The notes beneath the pieces are model-generated. The model did not search any database, was not told where the DNA came from, and saw only the letters and a program-made list of their open reading frames with translations. A stretch of DNA of 64,000 bases. Source: 34-65-8 sp046294735. GTDB lineage: Bacteria > Pseudomonadota > Alphaproteobacteria > Sphingomonadales > Sphingomonadaceae. Positions 1 to 7,676 of the stretch are shown here, piece by piece. Where the stretch lies: NCBI GenBank assembly GCA_046294735.1, contig JBKBKB010000005.1, positions 124,001 through 188,000 of the forward strand, written 5' to 3'. How positions within the stretch are numbered: the stretch's first letter is position 1; each line of letters begins with the position of its first letter. The translations under genes were made by a program, and so were the position numbers.

Positions 1-456
1 GAAAGCCCGAAGATCTATCAGAAGGTTACGCTGGACGGGACGCTTAACGATGCCGAGGACGTGGTGGTAGCCAGCACCAATGCCACCCTGTTTGCTTACG
101 TCGCGGACGGACGAAACGGGCTCAAGGTTCTGCAACTGACCAGCCCCGATACCCAGCGCAACTTCTACGGCTTCAGCCCCGCGCCCAAGCCGGAACTGAT
201 CGCCTGGTCCAAGACCAAGGGGCCAGCCATATCGCTCAGCAAGGGCCTTGACCGTGACCGCGGGGTGGACGAAACCGGCGGGCAGATGGCGGTGTTCGGC
301 CGATTGGGCTCACGCCCGTTCACCCGCGCCGAGATGGAGCGACTGTTCCTGACCAGCGGCGGCGTGCCCTGGAAAGTGACCGACGATCCTGATATGAGTG
401 CGTGGATCGGTGGCGGCTCCTGGCGCAGCGGCGATGCGACCGGTATGGGGCAGTAG
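1..456 (+). CDS. LVIVD-repeat protein, C-terminal fragment
   Basis: The frame is open from base 1 and ends at TAG 454-456, so the N-terminus lies outside the window. The visible 151 residues begin with a repeat-like stretch containing YVADGRNGLKVLQLTSP, which matches the LVIVD repeat pattern of extracytoplasmic beta-propeller-like proteins. The rest is a polar tail (…GGGSWRSGDATGMGQ) with no recognised catalytic motif. The gene converges on the phosphodiesterase gene that ends the redox operon. A link to that operon is only positional. Family assignment rests on one repeat; function is unknown. Confidence 0.6.
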   Translation, partial: ESPKIYQKVTLDGTLNDAEDVVVASTNATLFAYVADGRNGLKVLQLTSPDTQRNFYGFSPAPKPELIAWSKTKGPAISLSKGLDRDRGVDETGGQMAVFGRLGSRPFTRAEMERLFLTSGGVPWKVTDDPDMSAWIGGGSWRSGDATGMGQ

Positions 457-542
457 CCGATCCGCAGCCATGTCGGCACAGTGGAGGATGCGGCTTCGTT
501 CATGGTGGGAATGAGCAGGCCGAGAAGGTCTGCCTGGCCGAG

Positions 543-1391
543 CTACGCCCGCTCGGCAAACATCTCGCGCATCATCGGCTGCAGGTGGACGCCGTAATAG
601 GCGAGCACGTCCCAGTCGTTGGTCCGCTCGAAATGGGTGACGAGGCTCTGCCCGTCCCAGCGGTGGAGGGCATAGCCGGCCGGTTCGGTGGTGATCAGCG
701 CGCGGTTGTCCGGCTTCTTCAGGTCAACTTCGCGCAGGTCGAGCGAGACCAGCGGTGCCACCGATGGCGTGACCGACACCGGCACCCCGTGGAAACGGGC
801 CGCGATCGGGCGGTGCAGGTGTCCGCAGTGGATCGCGAGCACCTGAGCATGGCCGGCAATCGCCGCGCCGAGGTTGGCAATCCACTCCTCCCCCGGTGCC
901 GGGTCCATCCAATCGATCCCCGAGACGACCGGTGGATGGTGCATGAACAGCACGGTTGGCGTATCGGGGTGCGCGTCAAGCTGCGCCCGCAGCCAGTCGC
1001 GCCGACGGGTGCAGAATGCGCCGCCGTGGCGGCCGGGCTCGAAGCTGTCGAGCATCAGGATCCGCAGACCCTCCTGCTCGATCGCATAGTGAATGAACCC
1101 ATCCTCGACCGGCGTGTCGGGAAAGGCGGTCAGCAGGCCTTCGCGGCTGTCATGGTTGCCGGGGATGGCATGGACCGGAAACGTGCAGGTCTTGAGCAGG
1201 TCGGCGATCTTCTCGAAACTTTCCACGTCGCCGTGGTCGGTCAGGTCGCCGGTCAATAGCAGCATATCGATCGTGTTCGGGGCCGAAAGCAGCCGGTCCA
1301 GCGTCTTGCGGAACCGGATCCGGTTCAGCTCTTCCGGGCGTGCATCAGGGTCGAAGCCGATATGGACATCGGTCATCTGTGCAATCAGCAT
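543..1391 (-). CDS. CpdA/GpdQ-type metallophosphodiesterase
   Basis: A 282-residue calcineurin-like phosphoesterase with all the metal-binding signatures of class III cyclic-nucleotide phosphodiesterases in order: D8-x-H10 (TDVH), GDLTDHG, PGNHD, MHHPP and CGHLHRP. It has no signal peptide and should be cytoplasmic. This subfamily includes CpdA (cAMP hydrolysis) and GpdQ (glycerophosphodiesters), and sequence alone does not separate the substrates. It is the last gene of a four-gene minus-strand operon, starting 22 bp after the decaheme cytochrome stop. Another operon protein carries two cyclic-nucleotide-binding domains, so a role in removing a cyclic nucleotide is an attractive inference but is not shown. 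Confidence 0.82.
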   Translation of the reverse strand: MLIAQMTDVHIGFDPDARPEELNRIRFRKTLDRLLSAPNTIDMLLLTGDLTDHGDVESFEKIADLLKTCTFPVHAIPGNHDSREGLLTAFPDTPVEDGFIHYAIEQEGLRILMLDSFEPGRHGGAFCTRRRDWLRAQLDAHPDTPTVLFMHHPPVVSGIDWMDPAPGEEWIANLGAAIAGHAQVLAIHCGHLHRPIAARFHGVPVSVTPSVAPLVSLDLREVDLKKPDNRALITTEPAGYALHRWDGQSLVTHFERTNDWDVLAYYGVHLQPMMREMFAERA

Positions 1392-1413
1392 CGGCCAGCC
1401 CCTCCCGCTTGCC

Positions 1414-3174
1414 TTAACCGGGCTTCCGGCCGAGCAAAGCCACCTGATCCTTTTTCCGGGTCGGGTGATTGGCCGGCAGGTTACCCTTCTTAGGGTGATA
1501 GGAATGGCACATTGCGCAGCTCGAGGGAACCTCGGCCTTGCGGGCGTTCTCGCCCAGGTGGCATTCGCGGCAAACTGCCACTTCCGGCAGGAGCAGGTCG
1601 TTCGAGGTTTTGGACGTATCCGCCTCGTGACAGGTGGAGCATTTCTCCTTGTCGTGCTCCTTGTGATCGAACCAGCCGTTGAGCAGATAGGACTGGCGCA
1701 GGTAAACCGGCATCACGTCCAGCCGCCCGTTGGTCGTTGTCGGATAGTGACATTCGCCGCATACGCCATCGCGGGACAGGGCCTGGTTGATCCCGACCAG
1801 TGTGCGCTGCGGGCGGCCGAATTCCTGGAAATAGACCCCGCCAACGCCAAATTCGCCAGGGCGGCGGCGGTTGCTGACGATCGGGCGGCGCGGTGCGCGG
1901 TCCATTGCCGCTAGATCGGCCCTGAGCTGGGCAACATCGCCGTGGCGCAGTGTCCGAAAGGTCGGCCCGACCTTGTCATAAACCAGGCTGTGGCAGGCCT
2001 CGCAGTCCTTTTCCATGTCGACTGGCAGGAACCCCGCCTTGTCTGCGGTGGGGGTGTGGCAATCGGCGCAGACCAGCTTTTCGCCATAGCCCTGTTTGGC
2101 CCCGATATTGCCCGCCATCCGCGCAACCCCGCCGCGCGCATCAAGGTGCATTTGGTGCGGAAAGCGCAACCCGTGCTGTTCGACCGGCTTCTTGTCCAGC
2201 GGCAGGCGCTGGGTCGTCTTGCTGCCCAGTTGCGGGTGGAACACAGCCTGCAATTGCGGGTGTGAGGTGCCGAAATCGGCGGCATTGGCCAGCTTGGTAT
2301 CGGTCAGGCGGGTGTCCATCCCGTCATGGCAATCGGCGCAGAACTGTTGCGGGGTGGGGGCCATCTTGCCTGCCCCTTCATGTTCGGTATGGCAGGTTGT
2401 GCAGGACCCCTGCCCTTCCTTGCCGAAATTTTCCGCTACCCGCCACAGCAGGGCATCGAACGGGGTGAGCGGACCGCGACCAGTGTTCTGCCGGTCGATC
2501 TCGGCATGATCGCCGATCTTCTCGTGGCAGGTCAGGCAGGTCTCGTCGCGCACCGATTCGAACGGCTTGACGTGGCAGGCCTCGCAATTGTCCTCCAGCC
2601 CGTGGTGCGCCAGGCTCAGCTTGCCGGTGCTCCAACTGGCATCCCACTTGGTCTGGCCTGGCTGCTTGAAATCCGGTTTGACCGGTTCGCGGTTGAGGTT
2701 GGTGTAAATCGGCACGGCAAGGAAGGCGATGAGGATCAGGCCAAGCCCGATCCAGGCCATTGCCCGCTTGCCTGGCATGGCATGTGACAGGGCAAAGCTG
2801 CGCACGACATCGCCCGCGCCTTCGCTTTCCACCACCTGGCGCACAGTGATCGTGACCGGATCGGTCCCTTCACAGGTGACCGTGAGGCGATAGGTGCCAA
2901 AGGCGAATTCATGGCCCGCGTGGGGATCGAACTCGGCCTCGGTGATCTTGCGCCCGTCCATCGTGAAGCCGAGCGTGCCGACAGCGCTGATCCGCAGCCT
3001 GCCATCGGCGGCCGGTTCGATCCGGGCGTGTTCTTGCTCCACCGCCAGATCGGGCAAGTGCAGCGTGTTTTCTGCCGCACGGCCGATGCTGACAGCCGCC
3101 GTGTCGATGGGCCGGTCACGGACAATTTCGCGGCCTTCGGCGGTAAAATCGATGGTGCGGATCAGGAATGCCAT
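1414..3174 (-). CDS. Membrane-anchored decaheme cytochrome c with N-terminal FHA-like domain
   Basis: The protein has 586 residues. Residues 1-115 resemble a forkhead-associated fold: GR at 31-32, then EHARI at 48-52. One hydrophobic helix spans about 138-158. The large exported part carries ten CxxCH haem c motifs: CEACH (197-201), CLTCH, CTTCH, CADCH, CADCH, CEACH, CGECH, CSTCH, CRECH and CAMCH. There is no cleavable signal peptide. The topology implied is a cytoplasmic FHA head, one helix and a periplasmic decaheme domain. The usual FHA Ser/Arg before the conserved His is Glu/Gln here, so phosphothreonine binding is doubtful. The gene sits 10 bp after a His-rich membrane protein and probably receives electrons from it. 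Confidence 0.85.
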   Translation of the reverse strand: MAFLIRTIDFTAEGREIVRDRPIDTAAVSIGRAAENTLHLPDLAVEQEHARIEPAADGRLRISAVGTLGFTMDGRKITEAEFDPHAGHEFAFGTYRLTVTCEGTDPVTITVRQVVESEGAGDVVRSFALSHAMPGKRAMAWIGLGLILIAFLAVPIYTNLNREPVKPDFKQPGQTKWDASWSTGKLSLAHHGLEDNCEACHVKPFESVRDETCLTCHEKIGDHAEIDRQNTGRGPLTPFDALLWRVAENFGKEGQGSCTTCHTEHEGAGKMAPTPQQFCADCHDGMDTRLTDTKLANAADFGTSHPQLQAVFHPQLGSKTTQRLPLDKKPVEQHGLRFPHQMHLDARGGVARMAGNIGAKQGYGEKLVCADCHTPTADKAGFLPVDMEKDCEACHSLVYDKVGPTFRTLRHGDVAQLRADLAAMDRAPRRPIVSNRRRPGEFGVGGVYFQEFGRPQRTLVGINQALSRDGVCGECHYPTTTNGRLDVMPVYLRQSYLLNGWFDHKEHDKEKCSTCHEADTSKTSNDLLLPEVAVCRECHLGENARKAEVPSSCAMCHSYHPKKGNLPANHPTRKKDQVALLGRKPG

Positions 3175-3184
3175 CGTGCGCGCC

Positions 3185-4054
3185 TTACCAGTAATAGAAC
3201 ACGCTGATCACGTGCGCCGTCAGGGCGGCGAGCAGTGCGATCGTTGCGGGTACGTGGATGTAGAGCCAGACCTCCAGCCGGGCACGGATCTTCATCGCAC
3301 GGCGGATCTGGTCAAGCTGGGCCTTGCGCCGACCGAGCAGGGTTCGGACCCGGTCCTCCGTCTCGTTCGGAGTCATGCCGATCCCGAAGTCTTCGATCGC
3401 GCGGGTGGTACGGCATCCCGGATAGCGGCCAGTCAGCCGGGCGATCACGCCGGGTGCAAACACGTCCTCCTCCAGCGCGGCGATCACGAGGTCGGCGCGG
3501 GCGCGTTCGAGCGGCTGGGCAGCACTGTCGAGCTGCCGGTCGATCGCTTCCAGCGCCTCGACCATCTGGGCGCGGGTCATTTCGCGGGCATTGTTGCTGA
3601 GCGCCACCGGCAGCACTGAATAGACCACGATCCCGTAGATGCCCGAAACGATGACCAGCATCATCAGCCCCCAGGCGAGGGTGTGGACGTTCCACCCCAG
3701 CTGGAAACCGGTGTGCAACGTGCCGATCACGATCAGCGCAAGACCGAGATAGACATGCGCGCTGGTCCAGGCTTTCAGGCTCCACCGGCCGCTGGTCATG
3801 TTACGCTTGCGGATACCGATCAGCGACAGCCAGACGATGAGCAGCAGGCCGATCGTGCCCAGGGTATAACCATACCAGCTGCCGCCATTGTGGCGCGGCT
3901 CCACGTCGATCAGGAAATAGGTGGCGAAGGCCGCTACGCAGAGGAAGGTCGCCACCTTCAGCCACCGCATCCGCTTGTGCGACAGGAAGCTTTCGTGATC
4001 GGTATCGCGCCGCTGTTCGTGGAACGCGAAGTCGCGCTTGTTCACCGAGGCCAT
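3185..4054 (-). CDS. Five-helix His-rich membrane protein, putative b-type cytochrome subunit
   Basis: The protein has 289 residues with hydrophobic helices at about 31-50, 65-82, 98-118, 124-148 and 263-288. A soluble, charged stretch (about 155-258) separates helices 4 and 5. Histidines at 100, 114, 124, 267 and 281 lie in or at the ends of helices, as expected for haem b ligands. I do not recognise a named family. Its ATG shares one base with the TGA of the upstream oxidoreductase gene (TGATG), so the two are likely translationally coupled. Placed between a cytoplasmic flavo-iron-sulfur protein and a periplasmic decaheme cytochrome, it would suit transmembrane electron transfer. That role is inferred from context. 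Confidence 0.6.
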   Translation of the reverse strand: MASVNKRDFAFHEQRRDTDHESFLSHKRMRWLKVATFLCVAAFATYFLIDVEPRHNGGSWYGYTLGTIGLLLIVWLSLIGIRKRNMTSGRWSLKAWTSAHVYLGLALIVIGTLHTGFQLGWNVHTLAWGLMMLVIVSGIYGIVVYSVLPVALSNNAREMTRAQMVEALEAIDRQLDSAAQPLERARADLVIAALEEDVFAPGVIARLTGRYPGCRTTRAIEDFGIGMTPNETEDRVRTLLGRRKAQLDQIRRAMKIRARLEVWLYIHVPATIALLAALTAHVISVFYYW

Positions 4055-6549
4055 CAGTCAGCCTCCTCGTTCAGCTTGGTGAAGGTGAGGAACTTCTCCG
4101 GCGCGACGCGGATTGCGGCCCCGGTCGGGCAGGCGCGGACGCAGGCCGGCCCGCCTTCGATGCCGGAACACATGTCACACTTGATCGCGGCTTTGGGTGC
4201 ATCCTTGTCGAGCTTCTTCTTGCGCCACTTATACGGTGCTTCGCCCGGGCCGGGGCCGGCCCCGAACAGCAGCCAGCTCAGCAGCGAGGGCTTGGGCGGC
4301 GGCTTGGCGTCCATCCGGATCACGCCATAGGGGCAGTTGCGCTGGCAATTGCCGCAGCCGATGCAGGTCTCGTCGATGAACACCTCGCCATCGGGGCCGC
4401 GCTTGATCGCGTTGGGCGGGCAATCGGCCATGCAGTGCGGGTGCTCGCAGTGGCGGCAGCTGGTTGGCACGTGGAGGTGGGCATAGGTGCGCCCGGCTTC
4501 GCGATCGAGCCGGCTCAGGCCTTCGTGGCTGTCGGCGCAGGCCTTCTCGCAGTTGTCGCAACCGACGCACAGCTTCTCGTCGATCAGCAGGACATCGGTC
4601 GCTTCGCCCAGGCCGTTGTCGACCAGGAACTGGGCAGTCTGCGAATACATGTCGACCGCGCCGCTGAAGCCCTGTTTCTGAGCCTCGATGAAGCGGTTGA
4701 TCTCGCGCCGACCCGCCATGTCCTTGAGGATCCGCTCGCGCAGGGCCGGCTTGGCGTCGAGCAGTCGGGCAAAGGCCTCGCCGGGGAAACGGATGACCTG
4801 GCTCTTGATCGCGGCCTTTACCGTGGCGGTGCGTTTCGACCCGTCGATCACCGCCATTTCGCCAACATAGGACCCTGCCGGCAAGTAAGACAGGAACACC
4901 GGGTTGCCGCCGATTTCCTTCTCCACCACCATCGAGCCGCGCTGGATGATATAGAAATCGGTGTCGTCGGCCCCTTCCTCGATCACTTTCTGTCCGGCCC
5001 GGATCTCGACCGTTTGTGCCGCTTCCACCAGCTCAGTCAGATCGGCCGGAGTCAGACCGGATCCGAACATCTGCAGCACCTGGCGTTCGGTGGTGATGCG
5101 GTTGACCGCTCGGCCAGCGGCCGGGACGGTGGAAATGAGTTTGAGCGCGGCATTGCGCGAAAGTTCCATCACCGTGGTCGGCTCGGCCGCCCGGATGGTC
5201 GAACCGCGTCGCCGCCCGGAAATCAGGCCAACCTCGCCGAAGATCGAACCCTGCCCGATCGGTACGGTGATCGAGGGATCATCCGGGTTGATCTCGACTG
5301 CCACCGAACCCTCGGCAATCGCAAACATCGAGGATCCGGGATCGTTGCGGACGAAAATCACATCGCCTGCGCCGAAATGGGTGACCGTGCTGTCGAGCAT
5401 CAGCTCGCGCATCTGCAGGGGGGACAGATCCTGCAGGATCACCACGTTCTGCCGGAAAATCTCGAGCCAGTCGTCAACCGAACGGCTGCCGGGCAGGCGG
5501 GCGAACTTGTCGGCCAGGATCGGCTCGTCGGCGGGCTTGAGTTCGCGGTTGCCGTTCAGGAACTCGATTACGTCGTAGCCCTGGTTCATACAGTGCTTGA
5601 TCAGCGGATAACCCGCCAGCGCGCCGATGACGTGGACCCCCGGAACGGTCGATTCAAAGGTGGGTGAGAGGACCGGATAGGCCACACGGTCGGGGCTGGT
5701 GAACTGGACCCCGGTACCCGGCACGATCGACTTGCGGCCATCCTTGTCCTCGAACCGGGCGCAGATGCCTTCGACAAAGGCGCGCGGCGGGGCCGAGCCC
5801 ATCCGCGCGATCACGCGGTCGCACGGCGCACGCACTTCCCCGTCGCGGGTGTCGAAGATGATTTCGCCCTTGTTGATGGCCTGGGCGGTGGTTTCGACCA
5901 GCACTGTCATGCGGCCTTCGGCCTCCATCGCCCGCAGGGCCGCCACGTTGGCGGCCTTGGCGGTGGCGAATTCGGGTGAGCGGTTGATGATGGTCACGGT
6001 GTTGCGCTGTTGCGGGTCGGTGGCGAGCCCGATTGCGTTTTCGATTCCGGCATCGCCTGCGCCGATCACCACGATGTGTTCGTCGACATACTCGCCCGGG
6101 TCGTCGAGCTGGTACTGGACCACCGCCCCTTCACCCACCGGGCAGCGCACCAGGTTCGGGTTGCCCTGGGTGCCGATGGCCAGCACGATCGCTTCGGCTT
6201 CGACCGTCTGGCCGTTCTTAAGCGCAATCCGGAAATCGCCTTTTTCGCCGGTAATCGCGCTGACATCGGCGTTGAGCAGCACGTTGACCTTGTGGCCGTC
6301 GATCTGCTCGTCCCAGATGCCCAGAATGGTCTCGCGCTTGCCGGCCTCGAAATCGAGATCGGAACGCAGCACCAGGTTGCTGGGCGTCGCCATAACGTGC
6401 TTGCCCTTCTGGTACTTGTAGATCGTGTCGGAAAGGTGGTCGGTCTTTTCCAGCAGGACATGGCTCATGCCCAGCTGCGCCGCACGCGCGGCTGCGCTGA
6501 GGCCCGCCGGGCCTGAACCTACGATTGCAACCTTGAAGCGATCCGGCAT
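4054..6549 (-). CDS. FAD/NAD(P) oxidoreductase fused to two cNMP-binding domains and a four-cluster ferredoxin module
   Basis: An 831-residue multidomain protein. Residues 1-330 form a two-dinucleotide-fold oxidoreductase (GSGPAG at 11-16, GAGDAG at 163-168) without a thioredoxin-reductase CxxC pair. Residues about 374-485 and 500-612 are two cyclic-nucleotide-binding domains. Their phosphate cassettes are recognisable by FGE at 437-439 with Arg 446-448, and by GE at 563-564 with Arg573. Residues about 655-815 hold sixteen cysteines in four [4Fe-4S] patterns (661/664/667/671, 698/701/706/710, 729/732/735/739, 791/794/803/807), as in HybA/DmsB-type electron-transfer subunits. It is the first gene of the redox operon, with a GGGGG Shine-Dalgarno before ATG 6549. 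Likely role: a cytoplasmic entry point for NAD(P)H electrons, possibly gated by a cyclic nucleotide. Confidence 0.88.
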   Translation of the reverse strand: MPDRFKVAIVGSGPAGLSAAARAAQLGMSHVLLEKTDHLSDTIYKYQKGKHVMATPSNLVLRSDLDFEAGKRETILGIWDEQIDGHKVNVLLNADVSAITGEKGDFRIALKNGQTVEAEAIVLAIGTQGNPNLVRCPVGEGAVVQYQLDDPGEYVDEHIVVIGAGDAGIENAIGLATDPQQRNTVTIINRSPEFATAKAANVAALRAMEAEGRMTVLVETTAQAINKGEIIFDTRDGEVRAPCDRVIARMGSAPPRAFVEGICARFEDKDGRKSIVPGTGVQFTSPDRVAYPVLSPTFESTVPGVHVIGALAGYPLIKHCMNQGYDVIEFLNGNRELKPADEPILADKFARLPGSRSVDDWLEIFRQNVVILQDLSPLQMRELMLDSTVTHFGAGDVIFVRNDPGSSMFAIAEGSVAVEINPDDPSITVPIGQGSIFGEVGLISGRRRGSTIRAAEPTTVMELSRNAALKLISTVPAAGRAVNRITTERQVLQMFGSGLTPADLTELVEAAQTVEIRAGQKVIEEGADDTDFYIIQRGSMVVEKEIGGNPVFLSYLPAGSYVGEMAVIDGSKRTATVKAAIKSQVIRFPGEAFARLLDAKPALRERILKDMAGRREINRFIEAQKQGFSGAVDMYSQTAQFLVDNGLGEATDVLLIDEKLCVGCDNCEKACADSHEGLSRLDREAGRTYAHLHVPTSCRHCEHPHCMADCPPNAIKRGPDGEVFIDETCIGCGNCQRNCPYGVIRMDAKPPPKPSLLSWLLFGAGPGPGEAPYKWRKKKLDKDAPKAAIKCDMCSGIEGGPACVRACPTGAAIRVAPEKFLTFTKLNEEAD

Positions 6550-6673
6550 CCGCTACCCCCGCTAGCGATCCCGCGACACCGTCTGTTCTGTTATGCCGGG
6601 CCATCCTAGGCATCTGCCCCGGAATTGCCAGAGGCAATTGCCCGCATGGCAGGCAAATGCTAGCTCGGGCGCC

Positions 6674-7663
6674 ATGGGTGAAACAGACAATTCTCCGCAG
6701 CAGCCTTCCGACAGCGATATGGCAAGCGATACCGGTAGCGGTTCCGGTAGCGGGGGTTCTGGCGGGGCAGCTTCGCGGCTTGGCCTGGGTCTATTGCTGG
6801 GGGCGGCAGTGCTGGCCATCGGCGCGGTGGGGTACCGGACCTGGTCAACCCCGGACCAGTCCATGGCCGAAGCGCCGCGCGATCCGGCACAGCCGCTGAC
6901 CATTGCCGAGCTGGAGGCGCGAGCGAAGGCCAACCCGCGCGATTCGGCGGCATGGGAAGAGCTCGGCTTTGCCTACTATGCTGACGGCCAGTTCGAAGAG
7001 GCTGCCAAGGCCTATCGCCAGGCGGTGGAAGGTAACCCCGATTCGGCAGAGCTGTGGGCTGCTCTGGGAGAAGCACGGGTGCTGGCAAGCAAGGATGACC
7101 CCATCCCCCCGCTGGCGGTGAGCGCATTCGAAAAGGCGCTGCAACTGGACCCCAAGCAGCAGCGGGCGCGCTATTACATGGCGGCGAAGCGCGATTTGTC
7201 CGGCGATCACGAAGGCGCGATCGGGGAATGGCTGGCGATCCTGGCCGAGGCTCCTCCGGGCGCCGTTTACGAGGAGAACCTGCTGCGGACGATCCGGCAG
7301 GTCGCCACGATCAACAGGATCGACGTCGAAAGCCGGATTGCCGCAGCAACGAAGGATCGCCCGGATGTGCCGCAACTGACTGCGGGCGCGGCTATTCCCG
7401 GTCCGAGCCGGGCGGAAATCGATGCCGCCCGCGCCATGGCGCCGGGCGAGCAGCGCGAGATGGCCCAGGGGATGGTCGCACGGCTGGAAGAACGGTTGAA
7501 GAGTGATTCCGCCAATGTTGACGGCTGGGTCATGCTGATGCGGAGCCGGGTCACCCTGGGTGAGATGGACAAGGCGAGCAAGGCGCTGAAGGATGCCCTC
7601 GCCGCCAACCCGCAAGCGGCAGACCGACTGCGGCAGGAGGCGCAGGTTCTGGGCGTGTCCTGA
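6674..7663 (+). CDS. TPR protein, CcmI/CycH-like cytochrome c biogenesis factor
   Basis: From ATG 6674 the protein has 329 residues: a Gly/Ser-rich N-terminus, one transmembrane helix (about residues 35-56), then a tetratricopeptide domain (for example AWEELGFAYYADGQFEEAAK and a following pair ending near LQLDPKQQ). The C-terminal block (GWVMLMRSRVTLGEMDKAS…) resembles the CcmI/CycH C-terminal region, which presents apocytochrome c for haem attachment. The rest of a ccm cluster is not in the window. The gene is divergent from the redox operon that needs ten covalent haems, which fits a maturation role. An earlier in-frame ATG at 6593 exists, but its added residues look non-coding. Confidence 0.7.
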   Translation: MGETDNSPQQPSDSDMASDTGSGSGSGGSGGAASRLGLGLLLGAAVLAIGAVGYRTWSTPDQSMAEAPRDPAQPLTIAELEARAKANPRDSAAWEELGFAYYADGQFEEAAKAYRQAVEGNPDSAELWAALGEARVLASKDDPIPPLAVSAFEKALQLDPKQQRARYYMAAKRDLSGDHEGAIGEWLAILAEAPPGAVYEENLLRTIRQVATINRIDVESRIAAATKDRPDVPQLTAGAAIPGPSRAEIDAARAMAPGEQREMAQGMVARLEERLKSDSANVDGWVMLMRSRVTLGEMDKASKALKDALAANPQAADRLRQEAQVLGVS

Positions 7664-7676
7664 CCGGTTCGGTCAG
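7660..7676. terminator. Inverted repeat between convergent stop codons
   Basis: CTGACCG (7660-7666) and CGGTCAG (7670-7676) form a 7-bp stem with a GTT loop. The element contains the TGA stop of the plus-strand CcmI-like gene and the TGA stop of the minus-strand flippase. It has no T-run on either strand, so it may be only a weak bidirectional terminator or an mRNA-end hairpin. Confidence 0.35.

Noticed and set aside
4435..5667. 410-residue plus-strand open frame
   Set aside because: It is antisense to the cNMP/ferredoxin oxidoreductase and has no domain of its own.
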